From contig CAMEWS010000007.1 in the NCBI GenBank assembly GCA_945946765.1, positions 1-52,599 on the forward strand: a DNA stretch of 52,599 nt, written 5' to 3'. The notes below the pieces were generated by a model. The model did no database searches. It worked only from the letters and a program-made list of their open reading frames with translations, and was not told the origin of the DNA. The translations under genes were made by a program, and so were the position numbers. Below, piece by piece: positions 41,807 to 49,665 of this stretch (its first letter is position 1; every line of letters starts with the position of its first letter). Source of the DNA: an uncultured Clostridia bacterium (lineage in GTDB: Bacteria > Cyanobacteriota > Vampirovibrionia > Gastranaerophilales > Gastranaerophilaceae).

Positions 41807-42888
41807 TGGCAAAAGAATTGGTGAAAGGGAATATCGCAATAGCAAGAGCTGCAATCAATGCTGGTTGTCAGTGCTATTTTGGTTATCCTATTACGCCCCA
41901 GAGTGAAATCGGTGAATATATGGGGGCGCATTTACCACAAATGGGCAGGGTTTTTGTTACTGCAGAAAGCGAACTTGCCTCTATAAATATGGTAATAGGT
42001 GCGGGTACGACCGGTGCAAAAGCAATGACTTCATCTTCGTCTTGTGGTATTGCGCTGATGCAAGAAGCTCTTTCCGCAATGTGTATCGCAGAAGTCCCCG
42101 GAGTAATTGTCAGTGTAATGCGAGGCGGTCCTGGGCTGGGTAATATTGCACCTTCTCAGGGGGATTATTTCCAAGCATTAAAAGGGGGCGGTAACGGAGA
42201 TTACAAACTTATTGTTCTTTCTCCGTCTACGGTGCAAGAGGCTATAGATTTGACATATAGAGCTTTCTATCTTGCTTTAAAATACAGAAACCCTGTAATG
42301 CTACTTGCTGAAGGTATGTTGGGACAAATGATGGAACCTGCAGAATTCGGTGAATATCCGTATAAAGACCCTGACGTAACTCAATGGGCATTGGGATGCT
42401 CACATAATCGAGAAGCAAGAAATCTTGTATCTCTTTATATGCCTGAAGGTGCCTTGGAGGCTAAAATCAATAAAATATTTGAAAAATACGAGCTTATTAC
42501 AAAAAATGAAACAACTTACGAAGAATATATGCTCGATGATGCAAAACTTGTTTTAACAGCCTTCGGTACGGTCGGAAGAATTGCAAAAGCAGCTGTAAAT
42601 AAGGCAAGAGAAGTGGGTATGAAGGTTGGTCTGTTTAGACCTGTTACTTTGTTCCCCTTCCCTGATAAAGAGTTGCATGAGGTTGCTAAAAATACTGATT
42701 TAATTCTTGATTTGGAATTAAACAAAGGACAAATGCTTTCGGATGTGCGTTCTGCAGTGTTTGGTGCTTGTCCTGTCGAGTTTTACGGACGCAGTGGCGG
42801 CGGATTGTTATCTCCTGATGATATTTTTGCAAAAATCCAAGAATTATATGAAAAGATAGATAATAAAAAAGCAGCAGGGGTCGTGTAA
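41806..42888 (+). CDS. 2-oxoacid:ferredoxin oxidoreductase alpha subunit (VorB/KorA type)
   Basis: 360 residues. ELVKGNIAIARAAINAGCQC then YFGYPITPQSEIGEYM is the classic alpha-subunit start. The catalytic region follows with VFVTAESELASINMVIGAGT, AMTSSSSCGIALMQEALS and RGGPGLGNIAPSQGDYFQ. The GGGNGDYK segment is typical of the branched-chain (3-methyl-2-oxobutanoate) and 2-oxoglutarate enzymes, so the substrate is one of these; I cannot choose between them. It oxidatively decarboxylates the acid to an acyl-CoA with ferredoxin reduction, an oxygen-sensitive reaction that fits an anaerobe. Confidence 0.94.
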   Translation: MAKELVKGNIAIARAAINAGCQCYFGYPITPQSEIGEYMGAHLPQMGRVFVTAESELASINMVIGAGTTGAKAMTSSSSCGIALMQEALSAMCIAEVPGVIVSVMRGGPGLGNIAPSQGDYFQALKGGGNGDYKLIVLSPSTVQEAIDLTYRAFYLALKYRNPVMLLAEGMLGQMMEPAEFGEYPYKDPDVTQWALGCSHNREARNLVSLYMPEGALEAKINKIFEKYELITKNETTYEEYMLDDAKLVLTAFGTVGRIAKAAVNKAREVGMKVGLFRPVTLFPFPDKELHEVAKNTDLILDLELNKGQMLSDVRSAVFGACPVEFYGRSGGGLLSPDDIFAKIQELYEKIDNKKAAGVV

Positions 42889-42889
42889 T

Positions 42890-43657
42890 ATGGAAACATT
42901 GGTATATAAAAGACCCGAATCATTATTGAAAGCAGAAAAAGGCGGCGGTTTTACATTTTGTCCGGGTTGCGGTCATGGAGTAATTTTGAGGACAATTGCT
43001 GAGCTTCTTGATGAATTTAATATTCAAAAAGATACAATAGCTATTGCCTCTGTAGGATGTTCAGTGTTTATGGAACGTTTTTTGGATTTGGATGTAGCAG
43101 GTGCTTCGCATGGACGTTCTACGTGTGTTGCAACAGGTATAAAGCGTTGTAAGCCGAACAACTTTGTTTTGACCTATCAAGGTGATGGCGATGCCGCAAC
43201 AATCGGTTTTAACGAAACGATTCATACTGCTTGTCGAGGTGAACACATTACTACCATAATGATTAACAATACCAATTTTGGTATGACCGGAGGACAAGCA
43301 AGTGCAACCACTATGTTAGGACAAGTTACAACAACTACCCCTTACGGAAGAAAAGCGGAAGAAACAGGATATCCGTTACATGCGGCAGAAATCGTTGCTC
43401 AATGCGAAGGTACGGCATACAGTGCGAGAGTTGCTGTTTCCGATACTAAAAATATAAGAGCATTAAAAAAAACGATTAAAAAAGCATTTGAAGTTCAGCT
43501 AAAAGGCTTAGGTTATGGGTTTGTGGAAGTTCTTGCAGGTTGCCCCACAAATTGGCATATGACGCCGACAGAAGCTGTTGAACAAATTGAAAATGTCATA
43601 AAAACCGTGCATCCTCTCGGGGTGTTTAAAGACATAACCGAAAAGGAGAGTGTGTAA
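42890..43657 (+). CDS. 2-oxoacid:ferredoxin oxidoreductase beta subunit (thiamine diphosphate)
   Basis: 255 residues. FTFCPGCGHGVILRTIAELL contains the cluster-binding CPGCGHG. The thiamine diphosphate motif is LTYQGDGDAATIGFNETIHT (GDG, with the downstream asparagine supplied by MINNTNFGMTGGQ), and CPTNWHMTP is the usual C-terminal mark. One base separates it from the alpha gene and it overlaps the gamma gene by one base (TAATG). These details show tightly coupled synthesis of equal subunits. Confidence 0.95.
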   Translation: METLVYKRPESLLKAEKGGGFTFCPGCGHGVILRTIAELLDEFNIQKDTIAIASVGCSVFMERFLDLDVAGASHGRSTCVATGIKRCKPNNFVLTYQGDGDAATIGFNETIHTACRGEHITTIMINNTNFGMTGGQASATTMLGQVTTTTPYGRKAEETGYPLHAAEIVAQCEGTAYSARVAVSDTKNIRALKKTIKKAFEVQLKGLGYGFVEVLAGCPTNWHMTPTEAVEQIENVIKTVHPLGVFKDITEKESV

Positions 43658-44223
43658 TGGCTGATATGAGTGTGATTATTTCGGGGTTTGGTGGTCAAGG
43701 CGCACTGTTTGCAGGAATTTTATTGTGCCATGCTGCTGTTGAAGAAGGTAAACATACTACTTGGTTTCCGGCTTATGGAGCAGAAATGCGAGGCGGGGCT
43801 GTTAATTGTTCGGTAAATATATCAGACTGTGAAGTACCGTCCCCGATTATTGATTCAGCAGATGTTGTTATTGCTTTGAATGAAGAATCTCAAGTTAAGT
43901 TTGAAAAAAAAGTAAAAAAAGGCGGAATTTTGATTGTAAATTCTTCTTTGTCACAAGCGGCTTTTACAAGAGATGATATAAATTATTTAAAAATACCTTT
44001 TAACGAGTTGGCTCAACAACTTTCACAACCTGCATTTATAAATGTTATGGCAATAGGTGTTTTGCTGGAAAAAACAGGCATATTAAAATCTGATTCCGTT
44101 ATAAAAGCAATGCGGGAAATGTCCAAAAATGTATCTGCCAAAAAGGCGGCTCTTTTGCCAAACAACATAGAATCATTTGAGTTTGGAACACGTATTATAA
44201 AAAAACAATTGGTGACTGCATAG
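43657..44223 (+). CDS. 2-oxoacid:ferredoxin oxidoreductase gamma subunit
   Basis: 188 residues. VIISGFGGQGALFAGILLCH is the invariant gamma-subunit start, followed by the motif TTWFPAYGAEMRGGAVNC and the later SADVVIALNEESQVKF. It forms the CoA-side interface of the complex. Its ATG overlaps the beta stop codon, and its own TAG is directly followed by the ATG of the purine phosphorylase gene. Confidence 0.94.
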   Translation: MADMSVIISGFGGQGALFAGILLCHAAVEEGKHTTWFPAYGAEMRGGAVNCSVNISDCEVPSPIIDSADVVIALNEESQVKFEKKVKKGGILIVNSSLSQAAFTRDDINYLKIPFNELAQQLSQPAFINVMAIGVLLEKTGILKSDSVIKAMREMSKNVSAKKAALLPNNIESFEFGTRIIKKQLVTA

Positions 44224-45030
44224 ATGATACAAGAAACTATAGAATTCATTACAAAAAAGATAAAGGATTTTCGTCCCGAAATTGGGATTATACTGGGTTC
44301 AGGGCTAGGAGATTTTGCAGATAATCTCGAAGGTATAAGAATCAGTTATTCCGTAATTCCGGGTTTTGAAACTTCTACCGTTGCAGGACACAAAGGACAG
44401 TTGGTATTTGCAACGGTAAACGGTAAGCGTGCCGTAATTATGCAGGGGCGTTATCATTTTTACGAAGGTTATCACATTAACAGGGTAGTATTTCCCGTTA
44501 AAGTGATGAAAAAACTTGGGGTTAAAACTCTTATTATTACAAACGCTGCAGGAAGTATAAACAAATCGTATAAAGCAGGCGATTTAATGATTATAACCGA
44601 TCATATTAATTTGATGGGGGTAAATCCGCTGATAGGTGAAAATGATTCTACGCTTGGTGACAGATTCCCTGATATGAGTGAAATTTACAACCACTCTTTG
44701 AGTGAATTGGCTCAATCTATGGGTAAAAAACTTGGATTAACAATGAGAAAAGGAGTCTATGCGGCAATGAGCGGGCCGAGTTATGAAACTCCCGCAGAGA
44801 TTAATATGCTGAGGATAATGGGGGCTGATGCGGTTGGTATGTCTACAGTTCCCGAAGCACTTGTTGCAAATTATTGCGGAATGTCAGTGTTGGGGATAAG
44901 TTGTATTACTAATTCTGCAGCAGGTGTACATCCTTCAAGATTGTCACATGAAGAAGTTGTTGAAACCGCAGCAAGGGTAAAAGAAGATTTTAAAAAGTTG
45001 CTCAATTCCGTAATTGAAGCAATTCAGTAA
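44224..45030 (+). CDS. punA: Purine nucleoside phosphorylase (trimeric type I)
   Basis: 268 residues. The phosphate-binding IGIILGSGLGDFAD, the segments VIPGFETSTVAGHKGQLVFA and MQGRYHFYEGY, ITNAAGSINKSYKAGDLMII, the signature YAAMSGPSYETPAEI, and the purine-binding GISCITNSAAGVHP identify the human-type trimer specific for guanosine and inosine. It cleaves these nucleosides with phosphate to release the base and ribose-1-phosphate. No metabolic link with the oxidoreductase is obvious, yet the genes abut and share a terminator. Confidence 0.95.
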   Translation: MIQETIEFITKKIKDFRPEIGIILGSGLGDFADNLEGIRISYSVIPGFETSTVAGHKGQLVFATVNGKRAVIMQGRYHFYEGYHINRVVFPVKVMKKLGVKTLIITNAAGSINKSYKAGDLMIITDHINLMGVNPLIGENDSTLGDRFPDMSEIYNHSLSELAQSMGKKLGLTMRKGVYAAMSGPSYETPAEINMLRIMGADAVGMSTVPEALVANYCGMSVLGISCITNSAAGVHPSRLSHEEVVETAARVKEDFKKLLNSVIEAIQ

Positions 45031-45140
45031 TTTGTATACATTGTTGGTAGAGCTTTTGGAAAGCAAAATCTGGAATATTTCTTATTTCAATTTGGATTTC
45101 TAAGTCTTCGCTCGCAATTGACAAAAAATTATTCCTACTA

Positions 45141-45176
45141 AAAAGCCCTTGTTTGAAACTCAAACAAGGACTTTTT
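45141..45176 (+). terminator. Bidirectional terminator between punA and the GH57 gene
   Basis: CCTTGTTTGA (45147-45156) pairs with TCAAACAAGG (45160-45169) around AAC, extended by an outer AAAAG/CTTTT pair. It has T-rich ends on both strands and serves both convergent genes. The preceding 110 bases hold nothing recognisable. Confidence 0.88.
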
Positions 45177-45190
45177 GTTATTTGTTTTTC

Positions 45191-46912
45191 TTATTCATAC
45201 AGCGGTTTTAATTTTTCTTCCTGCTGTGGAATTTTACCTTCTTCAATCGGCAAATATGCTCTGTAATCAATTACAGGGAAACAGTTGTCAATAGATTCGA
45301 TTTTTGCTAATGCCGCATCATCAATATTTCCTGATTCAATCATGTCAGCAATAGTTTCAAATCTTTCAACGTGTTCTCTGAATCTGTCGGTTGCATAATC
45401 TTTAGCCTGCCAAGTTGTGATTAAGAACGGCCAATCAGAACTTTGCAAGAGTAAGTTTTCTCTGGCTAATTGATTTAATGCTCTTAACAACAATTTGTCT
45501 TCAGGGATTTTTTCGTATTTTGAAACAATATCAATAATACGTTTTTCGCATCCGTGAATAATCGGCCACATCCATTCCGTAAGGTGGTTTTGCCATACAT
45601 AGAAGTGTCCGCCTTGTCCCCAAGAAGATTCAGGGATTTGAATAGCCTCTGTCGGCGGATGAGCCTTTAAGTATTCGCCTGCTGTCATTCTTTCTACTTG
45701 AGGGAGATAATTGTTGAATTTTCTGATAACTTGTTTGATGAATTCAACACCTTCAAACCACCAGTGTCCGAACAATTCCGTATCAAATGATACCATTACA
45801 AGACCTTCTTTGTTTTTGGAAAGTTTGTAATCATTCAACAAGTGATAAATCAATGTTGTATAGTGATCAGAGTTTAGATTTACTTGTGACATAGCCAATA
45901 CAGGGTCATAAAGCATTTTGTCACCTAAATCTGTTGTGGAAGAAGTAATTCTCCAATAGTGACCGCCTGATTTGTCGTCTTTTTTGTGGAATTCTCTGTA
46001 ACAGCCGTCACCGGGGTAGCCGTCTGCGGCAGACCATACCTGAAAACCTGCTCTGTCGTTTCTTCCCATAACAGCAACTTGTGCATCAGGCAACCAATAT
46101 GCAGAATATGTGTCATAACCAGTTGGCTCTCTGTCTGGAAGCGGAATGTATTCAATGTTTCCGTAAACACCAATTACACGTCTGTTTCCGATAGAATTAC
46201 CGCCTTCAATTACGTGTGATTCCGTAAAGAAGTATTCAATATCATTGTTTTGAAGGGTTACTTCAATAGCAGGTCTCCATTTTTTCTGACCGTCTTTGCC
46301 CGTATATTCATAACCTTGTCTGTATGCACATTCAGGCAGCCAACAGCCTTTTGCTTTTTTACCGAATAATCTTTTGGTTGTGTCAGAACCGACTTTGAAT
46401 TGAGCATTCAAGTTGGAGTCTGTAGCAAGTAACGGAGAAAATCCGTGAGTTGCTCCCGAAGTTGTGATTTCTATACAACCCAAATCTTGATATTTTTTGA
46501 ATGCGCCAATCAAATCTTTTCCGTATTTGTTAACGAAAGAATCTTTGATATGGTTAAACCAATCGGTGTAATATTTTGCAAGATATTTTAAGTGTTGAGA
46601 ATGAGCCACTTCGGGGTCGGGATATCTTTCCAAATCTTTTGAAATTGCTTTGATTCTTGTATCAAGGTACTCGATAAAACCGTTTTTGAGGTGTTCATCA
46701 TTAAGCTGTTCTGCAAGGATGGGCGTAATACCAACCGTTAATTTTGCTTTTATGCCTTCATCATCATATAATTCCGAAATAGCGTTAAGCAACGGAACAT
46801 ATGTTTCTGCCATACATTCATAGAGGTTTTCTTCCCCGAAAGGCCACATGCCGGCTTTTCTGTAATATGGAAGGTGGGAGTGCAACATAAATACGAATTG
46901 ACCTACTGTCAT
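45191..46912 (-). CDS. GH57 family 1,4-alpha-glucan branching enzyme
   Basis: 573 residues from ATG 46912, preceded by GGAG; a 15-residue extension to 46957 has no ribosome site. Opening FVFMLHSHLPYYRKAGMWPF is the GH57 region 1. The nucleophile glutamate is in KGCWLPECAYRQGYE, and the acid/base aspartate in VMVSFDTELFGHWWFEG. SSWGQGGHFYVWQN is the region-5 equivalent, in a C-terminal domain that runs to about residue 540. It makes alpha-1,6 branches in glycogen-like storage glucan in the cytosol. No glycogen synthase is adjacent. The 177-base upstream region is full of TTATAT/ATATAA repeats and may contain its promoter. Confidence 0.93.
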   Translation of the reverse strand: MTVGQFVFMLHSHLPYYRKAGMWPFGEENLYECMAETYVPLLNAISELYDDEGIKAKLTVGITPILAEQLNDEHLKNGFIEYLDTRIKAISKDLERYPDPEVAHSQHLKYLAKYYTDWFNHIKDSFVNKYGKDLIGAFKKYQDLGCIEITTSGATHGFSPLLATDSNLNAQFKVGSDTTKRLFGKKAKGCWLPECAYRQGYEYTGKDGQKKWRPAIEVTLQNNDIEYFFTESHVIEGGNSIGNRRVIGVYGNIEYIPLPDREPTGYDTYSAYWLPDAQVAVMGRNDRAGFQVWSAADGYPGDGCYREFHKKDDKSGGHYWRITSSTTDLGDKMLYDPVLAMSQVNLNSDHYTTLIYHLLNDYKLSKNKEGLVMVSFDTELFGHWWFEGVEFIKQVIRKFNNYLPQVERMTAGEYLKAHPPTEAIQIPESSWGQGGHFYVWQNHLTEWMWPIIHGCEKRIIDIVSKYEKIPEDKLLLRALNQLARENLLLQSSDWPFLITTWQAKDYATDRFREHVERFETIADMIESGNIDDAALAKIESIDNCFPVIDYRAYLPIEEGKIPQQEEKLKPLYE

Positions 46913-47089
46913 AAATTCTCCTTTTCTCTTAATTCGCGTTTTGACGCTGTTTGTCAAAAATATATAACATCGGTTCAGACTATTTGTCTTTCCCTGTTAC
47001 ATACAGTTATATCACAATTATTTATAAAATATAACCCCATATAACTAATTCTATAGAGTTATATTTACAAAACTTATTCGATGTTTGTT

Positions 47090-47815
47090 CTAATGGCTTA
47101 TTATTACGCCTTGTACTTCTTTTTGTACATTTAGAGAATTTTGCAGACTGTTAAGTAATTCTGCAGAAGTATCTACGGAATAAAATTTTCCGCTTGTAAC
47201 CAAAGCCGTACATTTCAATTGGTTATTTGCCTCTTGGTCGTAAATGTTAAACGCAATTACGTCTATATAAATATCCTGACGCATTTTTGTTAATTCCATA
47301 ACATAATCGCAAGGACTTTCGTCACAGTTTTCGCCACCATCTGTTAAAAGTATTATTCTCTTTTTACCTTTTACACCTGCAAAATCTGAATTTATAGCTT
47401 GTTTTAGAGAATAGGTAATAGGGGTCCAGCCCATAGGTTTAAGAGCAAAAAGTGCACTTTGAATTTGCGGAGCACTGCCTTTGGTCATCGGAACAATAAG
47501 ACTACTTGCTTTACAAGCGAGAGTTGGCATTGCAAAACCGCCTTTGTGTCCGTAAACTCTGAGTCCTACTCTTTGATTCTCGGGGAGTTTGGGTAAAATC
47601 TCCTGCATTGTATCTAACACCATATTGATTTTTTGTGTTCCGTGAAGTTTTTCCGTCATACTGTTTGAAAAATCAACAATAAAAAGTATAAATTCCTCGT
47701 CAGTGTTTTTGACAGCACAACCCTTTTGTGTATTGCTGTTTACGGCAAGGGTATTTACAAAAAGTGTAAAAAATACTATAAATATATATATAGTTTTTCT
47801 GTGTAAATAATTCAT
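47090..47815 (-). CDS. Exported von Willebrand factor A domain protein
   Basis: 241 residues. A signal peptide (TIYIFIVFFTLFVNTLAVNS) is followed by a single VWA domain. The metal-ion adhesion site is visible: D-F-S-N-S in FILFIVDFSNSMTEK, the threonine in MGWTPITYSLKQAI and the aspartate in IILLTDGGENCDES. It should bind a protein ligand in the periplasm or on the surface. Its start lies only 20 bases from the divergent nitroreductase start, so each promoter must lie within the other gene or be very compact. Confidence 0.92.
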   Translation of the reverse strand: MNYLHRKTIYIFIVFFTLFVNTLAVNSNTQKGCAVKNTDEEFILFIVDFSNSMTEKLHGTQKINMVLDTMQEILPKLPENQRVGLRVYGHKGGFAMPTLACKASSLIVPMTKGSAPQIQSALFALKPMGWTPITYSLKQAINSDFAGVKGKKRIILLTDGGENCDESPCDYVMELTKMRQDIYIDVIAFNIYDQEANNQLKCTALVTSGKFYSVDTSAELLNSLQNSLNVQKEVQGVIISH

Positions 47816-47835
47816 TATAGTTTAGGATTCCATAT

Positions 47836-48495
47836 ATGTGTAATAATGTAACTGAAGCGCCGATATGTGATTTTTTTAATGTACTTAATACTCGTAAAAC
47901 TATCAGAAAGTACACGAAAGAAATACCCCCCATTGAGGCAATAAAGATTATTGCCGATGCGGGTAGGCAAGCACCTTGTGCAACTAACACTCAAAACTGG
48001 GAATTTATTGCGATTTTTGATGACAAAATGAAAGAAAAGATGGCTCATTGTGTTGAAAAAAAATATGATGAATTGGCTCAAAAAGTTAGCAATGATATAG
48101 ATAAATCAAAATTAAACGGATACAAATATTATTCAATGTTTTTTACAAAAGCCCCCGTTGTTTTTGCTATTGTTGAAAAAAAACGTGTGTCTACATTGCT
48201 CACTATCCTTGAAAACAATGGAATGACTAAAGAAGAACTTAATGAATATGACAATCGTTCTTCTATATTGAGTATGGGGGCAGCAATAGAAAATATGTCG
48301 CTTGCGGCAACTGCACTCGGGCTTGCCACTTGTTGGATGTGCGCACCTTTGGTCGCATATAGAGAATTTAGTGAACTTTTAAATATTGGGAAAGAAAACA
48401 AGGTTGTTTCTTTGTTAACCGTTGGTTATCCTGACGGTGACAGTTTTTCTCGCCCTCAAAAAAAAACATTGGAAGAAGTGTATAGGGAAGTATAA
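47836..48495 (+). CDS. Nitroreductase family FMN protein
   Basis: 219 residues. FFNVLNTRKTIRKYTKEIPP is the FMN phosphate-binding start. ADAGRQAPCATNTQNWEFIA follows, with the C-terminal elements SILSMGAAIENMSLAATALG, LATCWMC and a final VGYPDGDSFSRPQKK. It uses NAD(P)H to reduce flavin-accessible substrates; the real substrate is not deducible. An AGGA sits about nine bases before the ATG. A terminator follows 12 bases after the stop. Confidence 0.9.
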   Translation: MCNNVTEAPICDFFNVLNTRKTIRKYTKEIPPIEAIKIIADAGRQAPCATNTQNWEFIAIFDDKMKEKMAHCVEKKYDELAQKVSNDIDKSKLNGYKYYSMFFTKAPVVFAIVEKKRVSTLLTILENNGMTKEELNEYDNRSSILSMGAAIENMSLAATALGLATCWMCAPLVAYREFSELLNIGKENKVVSLLTVGYPDGDSFSRPQKKTLEEVYREV

Positions 48496-48507
48496 AATTT
48501 AAATAAA

Positions 48508-48542
48508 AACGAAAAAGAGGGCTTTGTACCCTCTTTTTCGTT
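48508..48542 (+). terminator. Bidirectional terminator after the nitroreductase gene
   Basis: Arms AACGAAAAAGAGGG (48508-48521) and CCCTCTTTTTCGTT (48529-48542), fourteen perfect pairs around CTTTGTA. It serves the nitroreductase gene and the convergent small gene at 48569-48727. Confidence 0.9.
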
Positions 48543-48568
48543 GAAAATTAATTTATAAATATCTTGAA

Positions 48569-48727
48569 TTATACAAGACCTAACATTTTTTTGTACCAAC
48601 TGAAAGTTTCTAGCTCTAATCCATTGAATGTTGTTTTTAAACATTGTTTTTTCAAGTATGTTTCAAACTCATCGTTAAATTTAGATTTAACTTCTTGTTT
48701 TTCAGTTGATGCAGTTTTAGTAGACAT
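48569..48727 (-). CDS. 52-residue hypothetical protein
   Basis: The ATG at 48727 is preceded by AAAGGAGG at five bases, one of the strongest ribosome sites in the window; a longer frame to 48811 adds only hydrophobic non-genic sequence. The protein opens MSTKTASTEKQEVKSKFNDE and then has YLKKQCLKTTFNGLELETFS and WYKKMLGLV. It is soluble, lysine-rich and helical. No family recognised. The shared terminator lies 26 bases after its stop codon. The 171 bases upstream hold no other gene. Confidence 0.72.
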   Translation of the reverse strand: MSTKTASTEKQEVKSKFNDEFETYLKKQCLKTTFNGLELETFSWYKKMLGLV

Positions 48728-48898
48728 ATGAGCCTCCTTTAATAAAAAATAGTAAATTATTATTATATAAAATATCAAACCTGACCCATTAAAAAGTATT
48801 ATATCATACATTTAAAATGTTTGCCACAATATTTTTATAATTTCAAAACACGAAAATCAAAACTTTTGCTACGTATTAATCGCATTGTTTTTTATGTG

Positions 48899-49651
48899 TT
48901 ACAAAGCGTTACAATTGCCGGTTGATATGTTAGTTTGTTTTTTGATTTTTCGTGCAAGTTCTCCCGGAGGGTGAACATTATCACCGGAGGGAAGATCTCC
49001 GTACTTTTCGGAAATTCTGTTAACTAATGCCATTTTATTAGGGTCGGGGTCGAAAAACAGTTTTGCGTATAATCTTACCCCGTCTTTGATTATTGGTTCT
49101 TTGGCATCGGAAAATAAATCTCCGTATTTTTTAAGAAAAGCACGATGTGCTATTGCGTTCATCCCCAAAAAGTCTAACTCCTCCTGTATAGAGCTGTATG
49201 CATCATTGTCTTTTGCGTGTCCGGTTTCGTGTAAAATTGCCTCTGCAATGGCTAATATAACAGGGAAATCATCTGTATTTTTGTATTTTTGGTTAATAAT
49301 TATCAGATTTTTATAAAAATCGTATTGTGCATGAACTCCGATTTCGCTTGTTGGTTCATATAGAATTCTTATATTTTGTTTGGCTATATAATCTACTGCT
49401 TCTTTCCCTGATTTAAAAGGTAAATTAACGCCCATGTTTTTTAAATACGAAATGTCTTTGGGGTTAAATTCCAGACTTTTAAGTTCATTCAGTGCCATAT
49501 AAATGGATTTTTCTTTAATCCAAGGCAACGCTTCTGGAAAATTAAGCGGTTGAGAATCATTGTTGTTCTGAGGATAAGCAAATGCAGTTTTCCATTTGTA
49601 TTTGTCTATTCCTGAGGAAATATTTGCAAATATAGGTGATATAAAAGCCAT
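48899..49651 (-). CDS. Putative HExxH metallopeptidase
   Basis: 250 residues. The zinc motif HETGH is in AIAEAILHETGHAKDNDAYS; a third ligand may be the glutamate in SSIQEELDFLGMNAIAHRAF or the histidine after it. Before it, HAQYDFYKNLIIINQKYKNT resembles the strand preceding the active-site helix in zincins. The N-terminus is not a clear signal peptide. The gene lies 14 bases after the four-domain GntR-type regulator and lacks its own ribosome site, so translation probably depends on the upstream gene. Confidence 0.78.
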   Translation of the reverse strand: MAFISPIFANISSGIDKYKWKTAFAYPQNNNDSQPLNFPEALPWIKEKSIYMALNELKSLEFNPKDISYLKNMGVNLPFKSGKEAVDYIAKQNIRILYEPTSEIGVHAQYDFYKNLIIINQKYKNTDDFPVILAIAEAILHETGHAKDNDAYSSIQEELDFLGMNAIAHRAFLKKYGDLFSDAKEPIIKDGVRLYAKLFFDPDPNKMALVNRISEKYGDLPSGDNVHPPGELARKIKKQTNISTGNCNAL

Positions 49652-49665
49652 GATTTTGTAAGAAA

